Source of the DNA: Buddleja alternifolia
Lineage: Eukaryota; Streptophyta; Magnoliopsida; Lamiales; Scrophulariaceae
DNA length: 64,000 nucleotides
Assembly: GCA_019426215.1 (NCBI GenBank)
Contig: CM033402.1
Span: forward strand, 18,481,104-18,545,103
Reading direction: 5' to 3'
The first letter of the stretch is position 1; each line of letters starts with the position of its first letter. Positions 56,456 through 64,000 of the stretch are shown here, in pieces. Position numbers and translations under genes: made by a program. Under the pieces are notes generated by a model, which was given only the letters and a program-made list of their open reading frames with translations, did no database searches and was not told the origin of the DNA.

Positions 56456-57775
56456 TTTGAGTTAATATAAATTAAAGTTAAAAAAAACTCTGGTAATCTC
56501 ACATTGTCTACATCATTTATCTTAAGGTAATCCTTAATGAAAACTTGCAATATAAAGAAGTGCTTGATCACTTTGAGAATGATTAGTACACACCATTTAT
56601 TGGAAAATGAAACTTAATTAGGGATTACTAGATTTTAATAATGAGTACTTTACTATTTCTGTTGTCTAATATCTTTTAATCTTTAAAGTTTATTATTCTT
56701 AGTAAACACTTTCAGTGAATTTTTGGGGATGTCTATAATTCCCATTATGTTTAAATTTCTTTTATCATTTAACGTATTTTTAATTATATATTAACAATTA
56801 TTTAGGAGTATTATATAATCATAACATCACTTATTGGATTATTAAGGATCATCCAGTGGTTGAATTGATGGTTCTTGCTGATTTTCTGATTTGTTAAACA
56901 TTCCTAATATTAAAATACTTGCTGAGAACTTCAAAGTTAACTATTAAAATAAAATTTAAAAAAAAAAAAACGTTGACAAAATGATGAAAGATAGTGACAT
57001 TGGCCCTTCGGACTTAGCTTTTAGTCTTGTTTTTAATCCAAAATCAAGATGATGATTGTATATCATAAAGTCAAAGCACTTTTTTGATGTATTTTACATG
57101 AATTACAAAATTGATATCAAGACTTCTTTTGATATTTCCTAATATATATTGAAAAATAAAAGTACTATAAAATGGCTTTATAGTTCTCTGACGAGACTAT
57201 TAATTGTAGATATTAATTGGTGGTGTTTTGTTTGACCTTCGGTTAAGCTTCATCATTGAATTATTTATAATGTATACGGTAATCAAATGTTGAAAATTTA
57301 TAAAGTTATAGTTAAAACGTCATTTAAGAAAGTCAACATACATACCAAAACCCGTGCATACGGATTAATCAAGTTCTCACGTACGCATGAAGAAGGCTGG
57401 AATTAAACAGAATGGAACAAGAACTTCTATTTGAGAAGTTCTACGGTTTTGTTTTGGTTTCTTGTTTAAGTATTTGAAGAGAGAGATTTTCCAGAAATGT
57501 AATTTAGAAAAGATATTGCAGAATGTGTGAAAAATAATTTTTTTTTTTTTTTTGTAAAAGGCATTTTCTACTAAAGATGTCCAAGTGATGTAAAATGTTA
57601 AACGACGTATCACACCAAATTGTTATATTAATCAATATTACCATTATGTTAAAATAACGACTATTTTTATAATCAAGAAAACAATTGAAAGATTTAAATA
57701 CATAATTGCCCATATATATAATAATGTTGTCACATAAACTTGCTATCTATATTGAAAGATAATGATTGAATATAC
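56456..57775. other. AT-rich intergenic
   Basis: No gene, RNA or named repeat is recognised. A T-run lies at about 57538-57554. Confidence 0.55.
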
Positions 57776-57777
57776 AT

Positions 57778-57811
<34 letters not shown>
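57776..57811. repeat. (AC)n(AT)n microsatellite
   Basis: Short AC run followed by AT alternation. Confidence 0.85.
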
Positions 57812-57821
<10 letters not shown>

Positions 57822-58890
57822 TCTTGTAATAATTGGGCACAAAATAAGTCATGATTATTAGGAGATGTTATTACAAATGAGACACCAAATCTTGTTTTTG
57901 TTTTGAGGGAAGGAAAATGTCATTGCTAAAATAAATCCAAACAAAAATTTGACCAAAATATGGAGATATGCATTTGATTCACTTATCAACCAATAATAAG
58001 TGATCGACTTTTCAAGATTCACATTTCAAATAACTGCTATTAGAAATGTAAAATGTTTGGCAAAATTATAGTTAAGTGACTTTTTATAAAATTGCTGGAA
58101 TTTTTTTCCCCCAAAAGTCACTAATATGCACTTCTTTCAAAATGGACTTTTGTAGAAGTGACTTATTTGAAAAATCCATTTGAATTTCATTTCCAAATAA
58201 GTAATATATTGTTGTACATCATGTATGTTCTCCTTTAAGTTTTGACAGATAACACAGACTCCCCTCCCTACACTAGATTTACACAAATAGTAAAACGTTT
58301 ATAGTAATAATACAGTAACAATAAAAATACAATTAGAAGGTCAATTTGAGAGTTTTTTTATTGCCATTATATACCTTATATATATTACTTTTCACTGTTG
58401 AAAATTTATATTGATTGGTTTATCACTCATTTTCAACCGTGATTTCATATGTATAACCTTTTGTCACTTTTAAAATTTTATTGTGATAAAACAAAACGTC
58501 TAATAATTTGAAATATATATTAGTGACAATTTTTTGATATTATTACTAACATTTTTTTTGTCTTGTATACTAAAGTACGAAGTAAATCAACAATCATTTT
58601 CATTTTGTGACGATATCATTGCTAAGTCGACTAAAATATAAGATGGGGTTAAATGAAACGAAACTAAAGAAAGGAGAAGTTTTCGTACTTTCCCAAACTA
58701 GAAGAGAAATTATGTGTAATACTTGAGGAAGGATGCTATAGTTTTACCCTTTTAACAAAAATAAATCAACCGTAATTATAAACAATATTAACATTAGTCG
58801 TAATAAGTATAACCTCGTGAAGAGAAAATCGTAATAAGTATAACATTACTTTCCCCTAGATTAAATTGTTTTTGTCAAATTCTTGTACAC
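57812..58890. other. AT-rich intergenic
   Basis: No coding homology. TAGTGACAA and TTTTGTCACTT motifs near 58460-58535 faintly recall the CACTA MITE interior, but no matching ends were found. Confidence 0.5.
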
Positions 58891-58975
58891 ACGGTGGTTT
58901 AGAATTTTAAAGAAAATCGCACCGCCAAATCGGTTTGTTGGCGGTTTAGGACCAAATCGAACCGCCATTATTATA

Positions 58976-58977
58976 TA

Positions 58978-59019
<42 letters not shown>
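58976..59019. repeat. (TA)n microsatellite
   Basis: About 20 AT units follow a short stretch rich in GGCGGTTT / ACCGCC (58915-58970), which itself may be a transposon end. Confidence 0.8.
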
Positions 59020-59752
59020 ATTTTAATTTTTTTATACATTAGTAGGATGACTTTGTCTAATATTTTTAATTATGTAATTTAGTTTGTTTGGATTAGTGCT
59101 TTTGTGCTAAACTTATAAAGAAATATATTATCGAGTTTAGTAAAACACAAAGACGGAGCCAGGGGGGCTAGTGGGGGCACCCGTTCCTCCTCAACTTTGA
59201 GAAAATTATGTTTTGCTTCTAAAAACTTTTGATATTTGAAATTTCGCCCCTTCATAATCTAAAAATATGAAGTTTTTTTCTTTTTTATTTTTTGTATTCG
59301 GCCCCCTAAATCCCAAATCCTATTCTGAAATATGTATTTTTACTCGTTATTCTTTTTTGCTAGTTAAGAATTGCAAACTGCACCAAACTGCCCACAACCA
59401 CTCAAACTGCACCCTTGGTTTTATTTTTCAAATTAGTAATTTGAGATTTTTCTTTGATTTTTCTAACGAAAAATTGCAATTGGCAATTAGGTTTCAAATT
59501 AACCAAAGAAAAAATCAAAACTGCACCACGAATACTCCAATTGTGACGGAGTGGGGAATATGATTACTAGAAGGAGTAGGCCAAAAGAGAAAGGGAGAAA
59601 AAGGGATGGGCCGCAAGAAGATAATGATAAAGTTAAACACGCATGTAATTATGGAGCTTACAATGCAAGATTTGGTTGGGTTCATCGCCTATCCTCTCTA
59701 TTAAATTGCATTTACCTTTTCTTTTTGGTGTGATCTTCATTATATGGCCAGA
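59020..59752. other. Intergenic, possible decayed repeat at 59150-59300
   Basis: GACGGAGCCAGGGGGGC near 59153 resembles a phrase common at plant transposon ends, but no partner end was found. The frames at 59267-59733 show no family. Confidence 0.4.
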
Positions 59753-60078
59753 TTAGGCTTGTAAATGAGTCGAATCAAACAAGTTGTTGTGCAAATTTCT
59801 TTGAATTATTATTGATATTCATAATTTGTATTTAGTTTAATTGTTAATCAAGTCAAGCTCGAGTAGCTTGATTGTTTTGCACATATTTTATCATTTACTA
59901 ATCGAGTCGAGCTCGATTCGAATTTCAAAGTTATCAAATACAAAAAATGTTGTTCAAGTTTGATTTGATATATTAACAAACTGAGTTCAAACGAGTTTTT
60001 AATAAACTGAGCTCAAACAAAATTCTAACAAACGATCTCGAATCGAATATCGAGTAGTTTGATTCGCTTTCAATTCTA
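59753..60078. mobile_element. hAT-like MITE rich in GTCGAGCTCGA
   Basis: The left end TTGTAAATGAGTCGAATCAAAC and right end (in complement) ATTGAAAGCGAATCAAAC are imperfect inverted repeats. The interior carries TCAAGCTCGAGTAGCTTGA and GAGTCGAGCTCGATTCGA palindromes. No transposase is present and the TSD is not resolved. Confidence 0.5.
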
Positions 60079-60458
60079 GGTGAGAGTGCAAAAATCTATT
60101 GTGTCTCACTATGATTACCTTTTTAACAGATAATATATAAATATTATCGCTTCTGAAGGATACAAAGCCACCAAATTACCCAAAATAATAATAATAATAA
60201 TAATACTAATTCTAAGTTCCTTCACCTACCCCCTCTGTTTTTAGTTACCAGGACAAAAATTAATGTTTATAAAAGAATTCTGCACCAAACAACTTAGTAG
60301 AAATATCCTAATTTATAGCAAGGGGTTTGAAACTTCTGCACATCAAAAATTTAAAAATTAATAACACACAAAATTAGCCAAATGTTTGGAGAGTATGATG
60401 TAGGGATCTGGACAATGATTAAGTGTGTATAACGAACTTAAATACTTTTTTTAAAAAA
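60079..60458. other. Intergenic, no gene seen
   Basis: It holds an (AAT)n run at about 60186-60205. Confidence 0.55.
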
Positions 60459-61066
60459 GGAAAATTACTAAACTCCGCAAAAAATAAATTTTATATCCAA
60501 AAAAATCCTGAAAATATTTTTCAATTTCAGAAACTCATTCTACAAACTTTTCATTTCAAAAAACTCAAACGTTGAGACTAATATTTTTTTAAACTAAACT
60601 ACATTTCATTTTCTAAGTTAAGAATTGATCAACTGATTATTTAATAGAAATATTTTTGTTTTAAATTTTTTAAATTGATAATCAGATAATATGAGTTTTA
60701 TTTTTTAATATTAAATTTTAAATATTTTTATATAGTTTATTTTTTATTTTAATTATGTTAAGTATATACAAATACCTTTTTCAAATTTTAAGAAAACTAA
60801 AAATTTTTGATATTTTAAATTAAAATCATAATTGTTATCAATTATTAATATAAAAGTTCTAAATAAATAAACTTCTATACAAAGCTACAATTGATTAATT
60901 CTTAATCTACAAAGTTAAGGGCAATTAAGTCCATAAATTTATTGACCATAAATCTTGGGTATTCTCGAATGAAAAGTTGGTGGAATAGATTTTTTAGATA
61001 GAAAAATATTATCATGAATTTTTTGGATATAAAAGTTATTTTAGGAGTTTATTTAATAAGTTTCCC
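60459..61066. mobile_element. ~600-bp foldback element, copy 2 (inverted relative to copy 1)
   Basis: The reverse complement aligns with 52237-52838: AAATTTATGGACTTAAT, ATTCCACCAACTTTTCATTC and TTTATTTATTTAGAA blocks in the same order. The ends GGAAAATTACTAAACTCC and (in complement) GGGAAACTTATTAAATAAAC are imperfect inverted repeats. Flanks are A-rich, so the TSD is uncertain. Confidence 0.65.
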
Positions 61067-61302
61067 AAAAAAAACAGGTTTACGTGGAGGTACCAATACT
61101 AGTTTTGTCGCAAAATCTGCGTTCACAATCACAATTTTCTTTTGTATGGCGTACATGGATTGAACATGCCGGGGTATTTATTTTGTGGGACTTCAAGTGA
61201 TTAATGAAGTAGATAGCTATTATTATTCTATTAAATTGAAAAGATTGTGGTAACAAAGACAAATCTTATTTTATTGGAAAAATTGTAAAAACAGTTTAAA
61301 AT

Positions 61303-61566
61303 TGTTATAAAATATCACAAAATATGATAAAGTAGAGAAGCAAGTGAATGGAAAGAAAATGAGAGATATCTTTATATTATTTGGTGTATCTCAACAATAC
61401 AATTGTACATCCTATTTATAGGCAGAAATCAATAAGTACAAGAACCTCAAAAGTTGATTTACATAATGCGAGAAGTTAAATGAATATGATTCATATTCAT
61501 GATGAAAGGTGAGAAGATTTGGAGTTACATGGAGATGAAATGACTTGGGAGTCAAATGGACTCCAT

Positions 61567-61623
<57 letters not shown>

Positions 61624-61625
61624 CA
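61303..61625 (-). repeat. 3' LTR of F
   Basis: The 323-bp LTR is bounded by TGTTATA and TATAACA (perfect 7-bp inverted ends). It contains a 56-bp AT microsatellite (about 61567-61622) and a TATA-like CTATAAATAG (minus strand, near 61415). Confidence 0.75.
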
Positions 61626-61634
61626 GTTCCACTT
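61626..61634 (-). promoter_or_regulatory. Polypurine tract of F
   Basis: On the element strand AAGTGGAAC abuts the LTR start TGTTATA. Confidence 0.55.
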
Positions 61635-61799
61635 GGATATCCATAACTTAAGAATGTCTTTTTAAACCTTTACTAGGAAAAACCTTGTGAGCAATAACCA
61701 AGAGAAGAAAAAAGCGTACATTATTCTTTTAATATGCAATCCTATATTGCCAAGAAAATTCAATGGGATAAAATCTTGGTTAAGGGAAAAAGAGTGCAG

Positions 61800-62930
61800 T
61801 GCGCATTAACTCCCCCTCATGTCAATATCTTTGAGTCGACGCACTCCGATATTATAGACTAGCTTTTCAAATATTGCAGTAGGAAGTGTCTTGGTGAACA
61901 AATTTGCTATATTATCGTTGGACATTTTTTTTTTAACATTAAAATCACCATTCTTTTTAGGATTATAAGTGAAAAGAACTTCGGTAAAATATGTTTTGTT
62001 CTATCTCCTTTGTTGTACCTTTCTTCCAATTGTGCGATGCATGCGGAATTATCTTCATATAAGATTATCAGGATCATTTTTCCAAAAGATAAACTACAAG
62101 TCTCTTGAATTTGTTGAATCATAGATCTTAACCTAACACATTCTCGATCGCCTCATGAATATCTAAGATTTCTGCATGATGAGATGATGTGGCTGCTATG
62201 GTTTGTTTCATAGATAGCCATGAAATGGTTGTATCACCGCATGTAAAAAAATAACACGTTTGTGAGCGACCATTATGAGGGTTAGAAAGATATCCAACAT
62301 CTACATATCAAATCAAATTCGACTTGGATACATTTGAATAGAACAAACCCATATTCAACTTACCTCTAAGGTAATGAAATACATGCTTAATATCATTGTA
62401 ATGCCTTTGTGTTGGAGAATAACTATATCTTGCTATTAGATTAACGGAGAATGATATATTGGTCGTGTATGACAAGCAGGATACATTAGTGTACCAATTG
62501 CACTTAGATATGTCACTTAAGGACTAAGTAGTTCTTCATCAATTTTCCAAGGTCTAAAAGGGTCTTTGTTTACATCTGGTGACCTGACGACCATTGGTGT
62601 GTTCAAAGGATGTGATTTTTCCATATAGAACCATTTTAGTACCCTTGTTACATAAGCTTCTTGTTACACCAAAATTTCATTTTTTAAATACTAAATTTGC
62701 AATCCAAGGCAAAACTTTGTTCTTCTTAGATCTTTCATCTCAAATTCTTTTTTTTAAGCAATTTATAACTTTTGGAAGCTCTTCAGGAGTTCTAATAATA
62801 TTTAAATTATCGACGTAAACAACAATTATAATAAACTCATTCCCAGAACTTTTCATGAAAATACACAGACAAATTTGATCTTTTTTTATATCATTAATTC
62901 AACAAATATTCACTGAGACGATTATACTAT
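61800..62930 (-). pseudogene. pol: Pol remnant of F (RT and RNase H)
   Basis: RNase H is readable at 61907-62122 (LYEDNSACIAQLEE, GDRTKHILPKFF). RT traces in 62250-62930 include VVYVDNLNIIRTPEELPK near 62800, in which the second Asp of YVDD is Asn, and KKDQICLCIF-like sequence upstream. Frameshifts and stops are frequent. This lineage differs from A, B, C and E2. Confidence 0.7.
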
Positions 62931-63375
62931 TGTGAATTGTTTATCGAAAACGAAGCGGAATAAAATTTTATTTTCGATTCCCAAAGCCAAGATCAATTTA
63001 TTGCTTTCCTTGGTTTTTACATAAAACGATGAAGACGAAGAATGGATAAATCGCCTACCTCTTGAAGCGTGTTCAACTTGTTTAACTTGAGATTTCCACT
63101 TCTTTTGATTTTTTGGTCGTCCAACGAACAGAATCTTCTCAAAATGCAAGCGACCAAAATTTCTTGCCTCTAGATTGTCACGCGCGGAACAGACACCAAA
63201 AAATCTCCATCTCCATCTCCAATGGCGGCTAGGTGAGAGAGAGAGAGAGAGATGAAGAATATTTCTTAGTCTTGTATTTTGGAGGCTACTTATTACTATA
63301 TTATCGGTTGTTCTTCACTAGGGCTTGTGTTGGAGGATTAAATAAAATCCTCCAACTTATCCCACAAGTCACAAG
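62931..63375 (-). repeat. LTR of element H (partial), related to the A LTR
   Basis: It aligns loosely with the start of the A LTRs: GAAGCGGAAT, CCAAGATCAATT, TCTAGATTGTCACGCG, ATCTCCATCTCC, GGCGGCTAG and the hairpin GTTGGAGGATT-(6 nt)-AATCCTCCAAC at 63329-63356. It begins TGTGAATTG and is cut at 63375 by G. Left flank ACTAT is a candidate TSD copy. Confidence 0.6.
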
Positions 63376-64000
63376 TGTTGGGAACGTGCCCTCGATGCCA
63401 ACGAGGAGTTAGAATATAAGGCGCAAGTTTATATTGTGCAACCTCTAATTAATATAAAGGCAACAACATGTTGTTCGTATAATTCTTGATGGCATCTATA
63501 AGTTTTAAATGAACAACTAGTCCATGTGTGTCAAGGCAAACCTTCGCACTCCTTATAGTAGTTAAGGAGATGGGCACTGGAAGAGTTTGATACTTGATCA
63601 CTTAAATGGTTCGCAAGTCGGAGAATCTCAATTGGGCATTGAGATTCATATGGACTTGTATGACACATCCTTGGACAAGGAGTGCCAGTAGAACACTATG
63701 GGATAGTGGGAGTTTGTGTCATAGATACATTGATGGGATTAGTGTATTCGAACACGGCTCGCAGTAATCCGATCACATGGGTTTTTACTCAGTGACTTTC
63801 AATGTTTGGATTACTGATTATGAAAGTATGTGTGAGCCTTGGACCTGAGGAGTTACTGTCACAGTGTGCTTGTGACGTTGGATTCTGTCACTAGAGCAGT
63901 TAGGTCCAATTCACCCATTGGTAGGGCCAACTTCGAAATGCGTTCCAATGGGCAAGTAGCATATAAGGTGATTGCCAAGAAAGAATTCACTGTCTTGAAA
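63376..64000 (+). repeat. LTR of element G (A family), runs off the window
   Basis: It begins TGTTGGGAACGTGCCCTCGA and matches the complement of the A LTRs (CAACGAGGAGTTAGAATATAAGG, TTGATACTTGATCA, CAATTCACCC). It is on the plus strand, opposite to A and H. Whether it is a solo, 5' or 3' LTR cannot be told from here. Confidence 0.8.

Larger units (their letters stand above)
61303..62930 (-). mobile_element. Ty1/copia element F, 3' part, interrupted by H
   Basis: On the minus strand RT and RNase H traces lead into a PPT and a 323-bp 3' LTR. The RT reading (RLSEYLL-like) runs to the very edge of the LTR of H at 62931, so H inserted into F's RT. The rest of F lies beyond the window. Confidence 0.75.

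Noticed and set aside
58300..58570. TAGTGACAA-like motifs suggesting another CACTA MITE
   Set aside because: No CACTA termini or TSD could be found around them.
59150..59300. GACGGAGCCAGGGGGGC phrase resembling plant transposon ends
   Set aside because: There is no matching inverted end or TSD within reach, so no element boundaries can be drawn.
1..64000. tRNA, rRNA, CRISPR, organellar or bacterial gene clusters
   Set aside because: A look over both strands found none; tRNA-like matches are the retroelement primer sites and the tentative SINE.

Overview
The window is plant nuclear DNA, almost certainly from a flowering plant. It is AT-rich, contains Ty1/copia, Ty3/gypsy, CACTA, Stowaway, Mutator-like, hAT-like, LINE and probable SINE sequence, and holds very few host genes. 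I cannot name the species; a eudicot is an inference from the repeat style. I found no rRNA, tRNA, CRISPR array or bacterial operon.

Layout. 1-996 is the 3' end of a Ty3/gypsy element (polypurine tract plus 3' LTR). 1585-8905 is an old short-LTR copia (E1, TSD CTTTT) split inside its gag/protease region by a second copia (E2, 3135-8402). 9009-10625 is the 3' part of a LINE. 11026-13024 is a CACTA transposon (TSD TAA) with a broken TNP2 transposase. 13-20 kb is low-copy DNA with a perfect 29-bp inverted repeat, a W-box-like cluster, one candidate two-exon small secreted-peptide gene (16534-16887), several foldback or MITE elements, and a hAT-like element.

20686-52036 is a 31-kb minus-strand retrotransposon nest. 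Copia B (LTRs at 20686-22674 and 36879-38804) was split by copia A (22724-32162, TSD CCATG). Its 5' LTR also received a 423-bp CACTA MITE (TSD CGA) and a large Sirevirus-like copia C (38805-52036). C carries gag, protease, integrase, an open RT-RNase H frame and, downstream of pol, an extra gene-sized coding region. That extra region has its own TATA-like box and two in-frame GT-AG introns, and is the most unusual thing in the window.

52-61 kb is again low-copy. It holds a conserved-looking small plant gene disrupted by two frameshifts (53345-53804), flanked by two oppositely oriented copies of a ~600-bp foldback element, plus a Mutator-like MITE, a 5'-truncated LINE with a 10-bp TSD, and a probable SINE. 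61303-64000 is another nest: copia F, hit by LTR element H, which was hit by LTR element G running off the window end.

Nearly all coding capacity is decayed transposon sequence. Several disabling stops are single C:G to T:A changes at Trp, Gln or Arg codons, as expected for methylated, silenced DNA.
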